Shown here piece after piece: positions 7,747-16,475 of a stretch of DNA of 27,996 nucleotides (positions are counted from its first letter, which is position 1; each line of letters begins with the position of its first letter). Location: contig CAZLZJ010000026.1 in assembly GCA_964563975.1 (NCBI GenBank), positions 1 through 27,996 of the forward strand, given 5' to 3'. The notes below the pieces were generated by a model. That model worked only from the letters and a program-made list of their open reading frames with translations, ran no database searches and was not told where the DNA came from. Made by a program: the position numbers and the translations under genes. Source of the stretch: JAAYJR01 sp964563975 (lineage in GTDB: Bacteria; Bacteroidota; Bacteroidia; Bacteroidales; Prolixibacteraceae).

Positions 7747-10239
7747 ATGAGTGAAGGAGAAAAAATAGTTAGAATAAATATTGAGGAACAGATGAAATCG
7801 GCATATATCGATTACTCGATGTCAGTGATTGTTTCAAGAGCTTTGCCCGATGTCCGTGATGGTTTTAAACCTGTGCACCGTCGTGTTTTGTTTGGAATGA
7901 GTGAACTGGGAATTTCATCTTCGCGTCCATATAAAAAATCAGCCAGAATTGTTGGTGAGGTATTGGGAAAATATCATCCTCATGGCGACTCTTCCGTGTA
8001 TTTTACAATGGTCAGGATGGCACAACCATGGTCTTTACGATATCCGTTAATTGACGGTCAGGGAAACTTTGGATCAATCGATGGAGATAGTCCTGCAGCA
8101 ATGAGGTATACAGAAGCCAGAATGACAAAAATTGCCGAAGCAACATTGGCCGACCTTAATAAAAACACAGTCGATTTTCAGCCGAATTTCGATGAATCAC
8201 TTTCCGAACCTACCGTATTGCCCACATTAATACCCCAATTACTTATAAACGGATCATCCGGCATTGCAGTTGGAATGGCAACAAATATGCCTCCGCATAA
8301 TTTGTCTGACTCAATTGATGCTATAATTGCCTATATAGATAATAATGACATTGACATTCAAGCATTGATAAATATTATCAAAGCTCCTGATTTTCCGACC
8401 GGCGGAATTATTTATGGCTATCAGGGTGTAAAAGAAGCTTATGAAACAGGAAGGGGCAGAATAGTCATGAGAGGCAAAGCATTTATTGAAACTGAAAAAA
8501 ACAGGGAAAAAATTGTTGTCTCCGAAATTCCTTATATGGTAAATAGGGCTGAAATGATCCAGAAGACAGCAGAATTAGTTAATAATAAAAAAATTGAAGG
8601 TATCTCAAATGTGAATGATGAATCGGGCAGGGATGGAATGCGTGTTGTGTATGAAATAAAAAGGGATGCGGTGAGCAATGTGGTGCTAAACCAGCTATAT
8701 AAATATACTTCTCTGCAGGCTACATTTAATGTGAATAATATTGCATTAGTAAATGGCAGGCCTAAAATGTTGAATCTGAAAGACTTAATTAGATACTTTG
8801 TAGATCACAGGCATGAAGTGGTTACCCGCAGATCACAATATGAACTTGATCAGGCAGAAAATCGTGCGGAGATTTTAAGAGGACTTATTATTGCATCCGA
8901 TAATATAGATGAAGTGATTGCGATTATAAGGTCTTCAACAACACCCGACGAAGCACGTGAAAGATTGATTGCCCGGTTTGAATTGTCGGAGATCCAGGCA
9001 AGAGCAATTGTAGATATGAGGCTCAGACAGCTGACCGGATTAGAGCAGGATAAGCTGCATAGTGAATATGAAGAGTTGATGAAGCAGATAGAATATCTGA
9101 AAAATATTTTATCTGACAGGTCATTAAGAATGTCAATTATTAAGGATGAACTAACCGACATTAAGACAAAATTCGGGGACGAACGGCGCACCGAAATAGT
9201 TCCCAATGCCGAAGAGTTTAATCCGGAAGATTTTTATGCGGACGAACCAATGGTAATAACTATTTCTCATCTTGGATATATAAAACGTACACCTCTCAGT
9301 GATTTCCGGACACAGGGAAGGGGAGGGGTTGGTTCAAAAGGCAGTAATACACGTGATGAGGATTTCCTGGAACAGATATTCATCGCATCAATGCATAACA
9401 CACTTCTCCTTTTCACTGAGCAGGGTAAATGCTATTGGCTTAAAGTATATCAGATACCTGAAGGAACACGCACTTCAAAAGGAAGAGCTGTTCAAAATAT
9501 TTTAAGTATTGCACCGGATGACCAGATTCTGGCATTCCTGAGAGTCAGTACCCTGTCTGATGATGAATTTATAAATAATCATTATATCTTACTTGCTACC
9601 CGTAAGGGAATTATTAAAAAGACCAAACTTGAAGCTTACTCCAGACCAAGACAAAACGGAGTGAATGCCATAACCATCAGGGAAGGGGATAAATTGCTTG
9701 AAGCACGGCTTACTGATGGTTCAAATGAAGTTTTGCTTGCAGTACGCTCAGGCAAGGCAATCAGATTCAATGAATCTAAAGTTCGTGGAATGGGGCGTAC
9801 GGCATCAGGGGTCAGGGGAATAAAACTAGCTGATGAAAATGATGAAGTAATTGGAATGGTATGTCTTAACAACGGAAATGAGGAGATTCTGGTAATTTCT
9901 GAAAATGGTTACGGAAAGCGGTCATTGTTAGACGATTATCGAATAACAAACAGAGGAGGCAAAGGAGTAAAAACAATTAATATAACTCAAAAGACAGGCG
10001 CATTAATAGCAATGAAAAGTGTAACTGATGAGGATGATCTGATGATTATTACCCAGCAGGGGCTTACAATCAGACTTGCTGTTAATACCATATCCTTGCT
10101 TGGTCGTGCCACACAGGGAGTAAAACTGATTAATCTGAAAGAAGAAGACAGTATTGCTTCTGTAGCCAGAATTATAAATGAGGCAGATGATGAGGAAGAA
10201 ACAGACGAAATTACCGGTAACCAAGAACCGGATGAATAG
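7747..10239 (+). CDS. gyrA: DNA gyrase subunit A
   Basis: GyrA is the DNA-cleaving subunit of gyrase and works with GyrB to introduce negative supercoils. The 830-residue protein starts MSEGEKIVRINIEE, the family N-terminus, so an in-frame ATG 24 bp upstream is not favoured. The catalytic tyrosine is Tyr121 in AMRYTEARM. The quinolone-resistance region reads HPHGDSSVYFTMVRMA, with Ser82 and Phe86 at positions equivalent to E. coli Ser83 and Asp87. The C-terminal wrapping domain has the degenerate GyrA box QGRGGVG at residues 523-529, which supports gyrase rather than topoisomerase IV. The protein ends in an acidic tail (EADDEEETDEITGNQEPDE). It is divergent from clpC and followed by a TPR lipoprotein gene that has its own promoter. 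Confidence 0.95.
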   Translation: MSEGEKIVRINIEEQMKSAYIDYSMSVIVSRALPDVRDGFKPVHRRVLFGMSELGISSSRPYKKSARIVGEVLGKYHPHGDSSVYFTMVRMAQPWSLRYPLIDGQGNFGSIDGDSPAAMRYTEARMTKIAEATLADLNKNTVDFQPNFDESLSEPTVLPTLIPQLLINGSSGIAVGMATNMPPHNLSDSIDAIIAYIDNNDIDIQALINIIKAPDFPTGGIIYGYQGVKEAYETGRGRIVMRGKAFIETEKNREKIVVSEIPYMVNRAEMIQKTAELVNNKKIEGISNVNDESGRDGMRVVYEIKRDAVSNVVLNQLYKYTSLQATFNVNNIALVNGRPKMLNLKDLIRYFVDHRHEVVTRRSQYELDQAENRAEILRGLIIASDNIDEVIAIIRSSTTPDEARERLIARFELSEIQARAIVDMRLRQLTGLEQDKLHSEYEELMKQIEYLKNILSDRSLRMSIIKDELTDIKTKFGDERRTEIVPNAEEFNPEDFYADEPMVITISHLGYIKRTPLSDFRTQGRGGVGSKGSNTRDEDFLEQIFIASMHNTLLLFTEQGKCYWLKVYQIPEGTRTSKGRAVQNILSIAPDDQILAFLRVSTLSDDEFINNHYILLATRKGIIKKTKLEAYSRPRQNGVNAITIREGDKLLEARLTDGSNEVLLAVRSGKAIRFNESKVRGMGRTASGVRGIKLADENDEVIGMVCLNNGNEEILVISENGYGKRSLLDDYRITNRGGKGVKTINITQKTGALIAMKSVTDEDDLMIITQQGLTIRLAVNTISLLGRATQGVKLINLKEEDSIASVARIINEADDEEETDEITGNQEPDE

Positions 10240-10296
10240 GCAAAAAACAGATGGATATATTAATGATAATGAATAAAATAAATTAGAATAATAATA

Positions 10297-10314
10297 AATA
10301 ATTGAATAATTATT
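10297..10314 (+). repeat. AT-only inverted repeat after gyrA
   Basis: AATAATT and AATTATT flank a 4-nt spacer in an AT-rich intergenic stretch. There is no GC in the stem and no clear U-tract, so a terminator role for gyrA is doubtful. Confidence 0.2.
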
Positions 10315-10321
10315 GTTGAAA

Positions 10322-10352
10322 TTTGAATTATATTTATTTCGTGATATTTTTG
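10322..10352 (+). promoter_or_regulatory. Bacteroidota-type promoter of the TPR lipoprotein gene
   Basis: TTTG at 10322-10325 and TATTTTTG at 10345-10352 are separated by exactly 19 nt. This matches the sigma-70-type Bacteroidota consensus TTTG-N19-TAnnTTTG and is the best promoter in the window. The -7 element ends 29 nt before the ATG, so a short leader is predicted and the gene need not depend on gyrA transcription. Confidence 0.75.
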
Positions 10353-10381
10353 TATCAAATTAAAATTAAATTTAAATCAAT

Positions 10382-11557
10382 ATGAGAAAAATAATTTTTC
10401 TTTTAAACTTAGTGCTTATCATTTTTGCAGGATGTTCACCCCGGGCAAAAGTCACCAGCTCTCAAACGCTTAAAGATTCCGGCAAATTAGAACAGGCATT
10501 TAATACAATAAATGAAGCAATTGATCCCGGTAATGAAAATGCCGATAAAGTGTTGAACTGGCCACGTACCTGGGAGATAAGAGGTGAAATATTCCAGGCT
10601 ATTTTTCAGTCGGAAGATGAAAAAATTCAAAAGCTGTCTGATGAACCCCTTACCGAAGCATTCAACTCTTATAAGAAAGCTTTGGAGCTGGACGATAAAG
10701 GAAGATCCAACAATAGCCTTAAAGTAAAATTAACATTACTTACAAATGATCTGACAAATCAGGCTGTTAAAGCATTTAATGATGCAAATTATGCAAAAGC
10801 TTTAACATCGTTTGAGCAAATTCTTGATATTCAGTCACTTGACTTAGTAAAGGAAGATAATCCAAATGCTATTGATACAGTAATTCTGTATAATGCAGGG
10901 CTTGCTGCATATAATGCCGAAAACTACGCTAAAGCAATTAATTACTATAAAGAATCAGCTAAATATGAGTATGGAGGTGCTAAAACTTACGGTCTTATTG
11001 CAACCGCTTATCAAATGAACAAAGATACGGTAGGGGCCCTTGGAGCACTGCAGGAAGGCTTTGAAAAATATCCCAACGATAATGTTATACTCACCAGCAT
11101 GATTCAGCTTTACCTCGATTTAAAAAAGACCGAAGATGCCATGAAATATTTGGATATGGCAATTAAACAAGATCCTGACAATGCAACTTTCCATTTTGCA
11201 CAGGGAACACTATATGAGAAGATTGATCAGATGGACAATGCAGTTACCTCTTATACAAAGGCCATAAATTCAGATAAAGAATTTTTTAATGCTTATTATA
11301 ACCTTGGTGCACTTTACTATAATGAAGGAGTCAAACAGATAGATGTAGCCAATACCATTCCGACAAGCGATAATACAAGATACCAGGCAGAGCTGGCCAA
11401 AGCTGATGAATGGTTTAAAAAATCACTTCCGTATATGGAAAAATGTCATGAGCTGGATGCAACCGATAAAATGACAATGGAGTCGCTTAAAAATTTATAT
11501 TACAGGTTGAAAGATATGGACAACTATAATAAGATGCTTGAAAAGCTGGATCAATGA
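10382..11557 (+). CDS. Tetratricopeptide-repeat lipoprotein
   Basis: This 391-residue protein has a lipoprotein signal peptide with the lipobox FAGC and lipidated Cys18, followed by Ser, so it should be anchored to a membrane facing the periplasm. The rest is helical with TPR-like repeats, clearest at about residues 165-320 (YNAGLAAYNAENYAKAINYYKE, and later FHFAQGTLYEKIDQMDNAVTSYTKAI). No catalytic domain is seen, so a protein-binding or scaffolding role is inferred. It has its own promoter upstream and a rho-independent terminator directly downstream, and so looks monocistronic. It could belong to the envelope or gliding-motility TPR groups, but nothing in the sequence decides this. Confidence 0.88.
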   Translation: MRKIIFLLNLVLIIFAGCSPRAKVTSSQTLKDSGKLEQAFNTINEAIDPGNENADKVLNWPRTWEIRGEIFQAIFQSEDEKIQKLSDEPLTEAFNSYKKALELDDKGRSNNSLKVKLTLLTNDLTNQAVKAFNDANYAKALTSFEQILDIQSLDLVKEDNPNAIDTVILYNAGLAAYNAENYAKAINYYKESAKYEYGGAKTYGLIATAYQMNKDTVGALGALQEGFEKYPNDNVILTSMIQLYLDLKKTEDAMKYLDMAIKQDPDNATFHFAQGTLYEKIDQMDNAVTSYTKAINSDKEFFNAYYNLGALYYNEGVKQIDVANTIPTSDNTRYQAELAKADEWFKKSLPYMEKCHELDATDKMTMESLKNLYYRLKDMDNYNKMLEKLDQ

Positions 11558-11564
11558 AATTTAT

Positions 11565-11594
11565 AAAAAGGGGGGCTTAAACTCTCCTTTTTTT
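11565..11594 (+). terminator. Rho-independent terminator after the TPR lipoprotein gene
   Basis: AAAAAGGGGGG (11565-11575) can pair with CTCTCCTTTTT (11582-11592), giving an 11-bp stem with two G-U pairs around a 6-nt loop. The 3' arm continues into further T residues, for a run of seven. It begins 7 bp after the stop codon. Confidence 0.75.
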
Positions 11595-11682
11595 ACAATA
11601 ATATTATTTAACATAATATCAATTATAAGACAAGATTGGTTTTGATTTTTTTTGAATAATTAAATTCTTTCAACTTCTTTTA

Positions 11683-11690
11683 TAATTTTG
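11683..11690 (+). promoter_or_regulatory. Putative -7 promoter element of prfC
   Basis: TAATTTTG matches TAnnTTTG and ends 19 nt before the prfC ATG. A TTTG at 11651-11654 is 28 nt upstream, further than the usual 19, so the -33 part is not convincing. It lies downstream of the terminator at 11565-11594, as expected for an independent transcription unit. Confidence 0.5.
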
Positions 11691-11709
11691 CAGCCTTCAA
11701 AAATGGTTA

Positions 11710-13290
11710 ATGAAAATGAATTTTGTTGAGGAGATAAAACGCCGCCGTACATTTGGAATTGTAAGTCACCCTGATGCGGGGAAAACCACATTGACAGAAA
11801 AATTACTGTTATTTGGTGGAGCTATTCGTGTTGCAGGTGCTGTAAAAAGTAATAAAATAAAAAAAACTGCAACTTCGGATTTTATGGAAATAGAACGGCA
11901 GCGTGGAATATCAGTTGCAACTTCAGTTATGGGTTTTGAATTTAACGGTTATAAAATTAATATTCTCGATACACCCGGACATCAGGATTTTCAGGAAGAT
12001 ACCTTCAGAACTTTAACAGCGGTCGATAGTGTTATTATTGTAATTGATGCTGCAAAAGGTGTTGAACCTCAAACTGAAAAGCTGATGGATGTTTGCAGAA
12101 TGAGAAAAACACCTGTTATTGTATTTATTAATAAATTGGACCGGCCATCACATGATCCTTTTGTATTACTTGATGAAATTGAAAATCAATTAAAAATCAG
12201 AGTAAGACCCCTTAGCTGGCCAATAAATAACGGACCCGGCTTTAAAGGCGTTTATAATATTTTTAGTCAAAATCTTAAATTGTTTAATCCTGATACTCAG
12301 GTGATTACAAAAGGAGTTCTCTTTCAGGACATTGATAATGAAAGTCTTTCCGATTATATTGGCAATGATGCGAATAAACTTCGCGAAGAGCTTGATCTGA
12401 TTGAAGCTGTATATCCTCACTTTAATAGAAATGAATACCTTAAAGGAGAGTTGGCTCCTGTTTTTTATGGAAGTGCACTCTATAATTTTGGTGTAGAAGA
12501 ATTGCTTGATATTTTTTTAAAAATTGCTCCTTCACCTCAACCTTCAAAAGCAATTGAGCGTATTGTTAATCCTGAAGAGGAAAAGTTTTCCGGATTTATT
12601 TTTAAAATTCATGCAAATATTGATCCCAATCATCGGAGCAGAATAGCTTTTTTGAAGGTCTGTTCCGGTAAATTTAAACGTAATAAATTTTATTTTAATG
12701 TTCGCCCGGGCAAAAATATCAGAATTTCAAGCCCTATTGCATTTATGGCAGAACAAAAAGAGGTGATCGAAGAGGCTTATCCCGGAGATATCATTGGGTT
12801 TACCGACAATGGGAGTTTTATAATCGGTGATTCTGTAACTGAAGGCGAAAACATTCATTTTAAAGGACTGCCCTCTTTTTCTCCGGAACTTTTTAAATAT
12901 ATTGAAAATGGAGACCCGATGAAATACAAACAGCTGAACAAAGGGATCGACCAACTGATGGATGAAGGTGTTGCTCAGCTTTTTATTAGTCAGTTTAATG
13001 GCCGGAAAATAATTGGTACCGTGGGGCAGCTGCAATTTGAGGTGATCCAATTCAGACTTGAACATGAATATGGTGCAAAATGCAGATTTGAACCTATTCA
13101 ACTATATAAAGCATGCTGGATAGAATCAGATAATAAAAAGGAACTCAATGAGTTTAAAAAAAGGAAATATCAAAAAATGGCAAAAGATAAAAAAGACCGT
13201 GATGTTTTTATGCCTGATTCAGCTTTTATGTTGCAAATAGCACGTGAGGAGTTTAAAGATATTAAATTTCATTTTACTTCGGAATTTTAA
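11710..13290 (+). CDS. prfC: Peptide chain release factor 3
   Basis: RF3 is a ribosome-bound GTPase that removes RF1 and RF2 from the ribosome after termination. The 526-residue protein has the family length. The G domain shows SHPDAGKTT at residues 19-27, DTPGHQDF starting at Asp87, and NKLD at 141-144, along with the RF3-typical TATSDFMEIERQRGISVATSV. The C-terminal domains contain the conserved GTVGQLQFEVIQFRLEHEYGA. ATG codons at 11710 and 11716 are both plausible; neither has a Shine-Dalgarno sequence. The next gene follows after 11 bp and is probably cotranscribed. Confidence 0.95.
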   Translation: MKMNFVEEIKRRRTFGIVSHPDAGKTTLTEKLLLFGGAIRVAGAVKSNKIKKTATSDFMEIERQRGISVATSVMGFEFNGYKINILDTPGHQDFQEDTFRTLTAVDSVIIVIDAAKGVEPQTEKLMDVCRMRKTPVIVFINKLDRPSHDPFVLLDEIENQLKIRVRPLSWPINNGPGFKGVYNIFSQNLKLFNPDTQVITKGVLFQDIDNESLSDYIGNDANKLREELDLIEAVYPHFNRNEYLKGELAPVFYGSALYNFGVEELLDIFLKIAPSPQPSKAIERIVNPEEEKFSGFIFKIHANIDPNHRSRIAFLKVCSGKFKRNKFYFNVRPGKNIRISSPIAFMAEQKEVIEEAYPGDIIGFTDNGSFIIGDSVTEGENIHFKGLPSFSPELFKYIENGDPMKYKQLNKGIDQLMDEGVAQLFISQFNGRKIIGTVGQLQFEVIQFRLEHEYGAKCRFEPIQLYKACWIESDNKKELNEFKKRKYQKMAKDKKDRDVFMPDSAFMLQIAREEFKDIKFHFTSEF

Positions 13291-13301
13291 AATATAAGAA
13301 A

Positions 13302-13880
13302 ATGGTTATTATTAATTCAATTTATGACAGTACCCTGTTTACATTTATATTGTTGCCTTTGCTGATATTCATCTCCAGGATTATGGATGTGACAATAGGC
13401 ACAATAAGAATTGTAATGGTTTCCAAGGGTCAAAGAATATGGGCACCTTTACTTGGTTTTTTTGAAATACTGATATGGCTGTTGGCTATTTCTAAAATTT
13501 TTGAAAATCTTGATAACTGGGTTTGTTATATTGCATATGGAGCCGGATTTGCAACCGGTAACTATATCGGATTGCTGATTGAAGAAAGGCTTGCACTTGG
13601 TGTCGTGAAGATACAGATTATAACCCGTATGAATGCCAATGAGCTTATTAACAACCTGAAAAATGCCGGATATGGAATCACATATCATGAAGCTAAAGGG
13701 AGTAATGAAAATGTAAGTATAATTTACAGTATCATTAAACGATCTGAGATCCAAAAAGTTGAAAATATTGTTAAAGCAACAAATCCTAAAGCATTTTATT
13801 CAATCGAAGATGTTAAGATGGTCAGCCAGACCGTATATCCCATAAATACAACTGCCAGGCGCTGGAGAAAGGGTAAATAA
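13302..13880 (+). CDS. UPF0316-type (DUF2179/DUF5698) membrane protein
   Basis: This 192-residue protein begins with about three membrane segments (roughly residues 10-28, 46-64 and 72-92). The conserved stretch SRIMDVTIGTIRIVMVSKGQR lies just after the first. A soluble C-terminal region of about 95 residues resembles the regulatory DUF2179 domain found in YitT-like proteins. The molecular function of this family is not known. It lies 11 bp after prfC in the same direction, suggesting a shared transcript, but no functional link to termination can be read from the sequence. It converges with tilS, with only 14 bp between stop codons. Confidence 0.8.
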   Translation: MVIINSIYDSTLFTFILLPLLIFISRIMDVTIGTIRIVMVSKGQRIWAPLLGFFEILIWLLAISKIFENLDNWVCYIAYGAGFATGNYIGLLIEERLALGVVKIQIITRMNANELINNLKNAGYGITYHEAKGSNENVSIIYSIIKRSEIQKVENIVKATNPKAFYSIEDVKMVSQTVYPINTTARRWRKGK

Positions 13881-13894
13881 CAGACTTTAAAAAT

Positions 13895-15226
13895 TTAACT
13901 GCTTTTGATATCTATTTTTAAAACAAATTTTGTCCCGGGAGTTATTTTAAATCTGTCGTCAATTCTGTAACCCATTATCCAGACTATTTTAGGTCCGCAA
14001 CACAATATCCAGGCCTCTTCTTTCTTGTGTAACGGAATCTTTTCATCAATAAAAAAATCGCTTACCTTTTTAAACCCTTTCATACCTAACGGCCGAAAGT
14101 AATCTCCCTGTTTCCATTTTCTTATCAGTAGAGGAAAATCAAGTTTTTCAAAATCAAGAGATGCCACAAAAGGATCTTTGATCATTTCAAAATTTAAAAT
14201 ACTTAACTTTTCAATAGAGAGGTTATATGGAACAAATATCTCTATATCACCTTCTTCAATATAGAAAATCTGATCCTCCTCTTTTGAAAGTGCTGTTATA
14301 AATAGCTCCTCCCTGTCTTTTAAAAGTCTGTGGGTTGCTGAGTAATATTTTTTGCCGGGTTCTGCCTCTAATCCTGCAAATACCTGCTTTATCAGAGCAG
14401 GATTGAAATTATAATTTGAAAGTATTTCGTAAAGTACTATTCCGGGAAATGGTGATAAAAGCAGTGCAGGTATATTAATCGCAACTATTTCATCGATCTC
14501 ACTTACTATTTTTTTACACTCTGTGTCAATAGTGTAATTATATACTTCTTCTGCTGCCCGAAGATTAATTACCGTGTCTGCAAAATTGTTTCTGAAAGCC
14601 GGGTTTAACTCCATAAACAGCGGAACTATCTTATGCCTGATAAAATTACGCTGATAAATTAACTCCTTATTGGTAGAATCTTCTCTATGTTCAATATAAT
14701 TATTTTCGGCATAAAGCTCAATTTCCCTCCTTCCTGCAAAAAGTAAGGGACGGATAATTTTTTGTGATTTTTCTTTTATTCCTGTTAATCCCTTTATTCC
14801 TGTTTTTCTTGACAAATTGAGAAAAAAGGTTTCAGTCAGGTCATCCTGATGATGCGCAGTTGCAATTAAATCATAATTATTTTCTTTCCTGACTTTTTCA
14901 AAATAATCGTAACGCAATTTTCTGGCTGCCATTTCTATCGAAATTCCATGAATCCTTGCAAATTCACGGGTGTCAAATTTGGTAAAAAAAGACTCTGTGC
15001 CATGTACTAAAATATGCTTTCGTACAAGCTCTTCGTCTTTTCCGGAATCTTCTCCCCGAAGTTGAAAATTGCAATGAACAACACCATATCTATATTCTGA
15101 TTTTTCAAATAAATGTAAAAGAACCATGCTGTCTACTCCCCCGCTAACAGCTAATAATATTTTTTGCTCAGGATTAAAAAGCTCTTTTTCTCTGATATAT
15201 TTCATAAAAGAAGACAACATATCCAT
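13895..15226 (-). CDS. tilS: tRNA(Ile)-lysidine synthase
   Basis: TilS converts cytidine 34 of the tRNA(Ile) CAU anticodon to lysidine using ATP and lysine, so the tRNA reads AUA instead of AUG. The 443-residue protein has the PP-loop SGGVDS at residues 28-33, then TAHHQDDLTETFFLNLSR and the GLTGI motif of the N-type ATPase domain. The C-terminal part (FRPLGMKGFKKVSDFFIDEKIP) is the usual TilS substrate-binding end. The start could be Met1 or Met3; both are near the family N-terminus. It is the last gene of a minus-strand cluster, 20 bp after pepT, which implies cotranscription with proS and pepT. Confidence 0.95.
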   Translation of the reverse strand: MDMLSSFMKYIREKELFNPEQKILLAVSGGVDSMVLLHLFEKSEYRYGVVHCNFQLRGEDSGKDEELVRKHILVHGTESFFTKFDTREFARIHGISIEMAARKLRYDYFEKVRKENNYDLIATAHHQDDLTETFFLNLSRKTGIKGLTGIKEKSQKIIRPLLFAGRREIELYAENNYIEHREDSTNKELIYQRNFIRHKIVPLFMELNPAFRNNFADTVINLRAAEEVYNYTIDTECKKIVSEIDEIVAINIPALLLSPFPGIVLYEILSNYNFNPALIKQVFAGLEAEPGKKYYSATHRLLKDREELFITALSKEEDQIFYIEEGDIEIFVPYNLSIEKLSILNFEMIKDPFVASLDFEKLDFPLLIRKWKQGDYFRPLGMKGFKKVSDFFIDEKIPLHKKEEAWILCCGPKIVWIMGYRIDDRFKITPGTKFVLKIDIKSS

Positions 15227-15246
15227 AACTTATAAGGTGCTGAAAA

Positions 15247-16470
15247 CTATTGTTCTATCGACAATCTGGCTATATTCACTATCACTTCCACTGCTTTTAT
15301 CATTGAAGGAACAGGAATAAATTCATAGGGTCCGTGAAAATTATGTCCGCCTGTAAAAATATTAGGACAGGGTAATCCCATATAAGAGAGTCTTGAGCCG
15401 TCAGTGCCTCCTCTGATCGCTTTAGTAACAGGTTTAACCCCTGCCCTTTTCATAGCAAGTCCGGCAATATCTACAATATGCATTACCGGCTCAATCTTTT
15501 TTCGCATATTATAATACTGATCTTTTAGCTTCAGCTTCACAACTTCAAATCCATATTTTAAATTTATGAATTTTACAATCTCTCTAAGCAATCTTTTTTT
15601 TTCTTCAAATTTTATTTCATCGTGATCTCTTATAATATACTGTAATTCAGCATTTTCAACATTCCCATTAAATGATAACAGATGATAAAAACCATCATAC
15701 CCTTCTGTATGCTCAGGCCGCATATCCGGAGGAAGCATAGAAATGATCTTATGCCCGACTAAAATAGCATTGATCATTTTATTTTTTGCATAACCGGGAT
15801 GAACACTCCTGCCATTAATTGTTAATTTTGCCCCGGCAGCGTTAAAGTTTTCATATTCAAGCTCTCCTATTTCACCACCGTCGATCGTATAAGCAAAATC
15901 AGCACCAAACTTAACTACATTAAACTTATTTGCCCCTCTGCCAATCTCTTCATCAGGAGTAAAGGCAATCCTTATCTTGCCATGTTTGATTTCAGTGCTG
16001 TTAAGTAATATTTCCGCCGCAGTAACAATCTCGGCAACACCGGCTTTGTCGTCTGCTCCCAATAATGTAGTGCCATCGGATGTAATTATTTCTTGTCCAA
16101 TATAGTTCAATATCTCCGGAAAATTTATAGGGTCAATGATAACACCATTCTTTAAGTGCACAGGTTTTCCATCATAATTACCTATTATCCGGGGCGAAAC
16201 ATTTCTTCCCTCAAAATCAGGACTTGTATCTATATGTGCAATAAATCCGATTACCGCTCCTTCTTCATATCCGTTAGAAGGGATTGTTGCCATAAGGTAT
16301 CCGTTTTCATCAAGCTCAACTTCGCTCAGACCGATCTCTTTCAACTCTTTTTCAAGCTTTTTCATGAATACCATTTGCTGTCTGGTACTGGGACAACTTG
16401 TGCTGTCCGGATTACTTGAAGTATACTCTTGAGCATAACGAATAAATCGTTCTTTTACTTTTTTATTCAT
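15247..16470 (-). CDS. pepT: Peptidase T, M20 family tripeptide aminopeptidase
   Basis: PepT is a cytosolic dizinc aminopeptidase that cleaves the N-terminal residue from tripeptides. The 407-residue protein matches the family length. Metal-site motifs are His79 and Asp81 in AHIDTSPD, the TPDEEIGRGA segment with the catalytic Glu pair, the DGGEIGELEYENFNAA stretch, and IRGGTDGSRLS. The ATG at 16470 is chosen because MNKKVKERFIRYAQ is the family start; an in-frame ATG 63 bp upstream would overlap the end of proS. Only 5 bp separate it from the proS stop, so cotranscription is very likely. Confidence 0.95.
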   Translation of the reverse strand: MNKKVKERFIRYAQEYTSSNPDSTSCPSTRQQMVFMKKLEKELKEIGLSEVELDENGYLMATIPSNGYEEGAVIGFIAHIDTSPDFEGRNVSPRIIGNYDGKPVHLKNGVIIDPINFPEILNYIGQEIITSDGTTLLGADDKAGVAEIVTAAEILLNSTEIKHGKIRIAFTPDEEIGRGANKFNVVKFGADFAYTIDGGEIGELEYENFNAAGAKLTINGRSVHPGYAKNKMINAILVGHKIISMLPPDMRPEHTEGYDGFYHLLSFNGNVENAELQYIIRDHDEIKFEEKKRLLREIVKFINLKYGFEVVKLKLKDQYYNMRKKIEPVMHIVDIAGLAMKRAGVKPVTKAIRGGTDGSRLSYMGLPCPNIFTGGHNFHGPYEFIPVPSMIKAVEVIVNIARLSIEQ

Positions 16471-16475
16471 AGTAT

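Noticed and set aside
10240..10381. AT-rich stretch after gyrA as a replication origin or DnaA-box region
   Set aside because: No DnaA-box-like TTATCCACA matches were seen, and the stretch is explained by the promoter of the TPR lipoprotein gene and general AT-richness.
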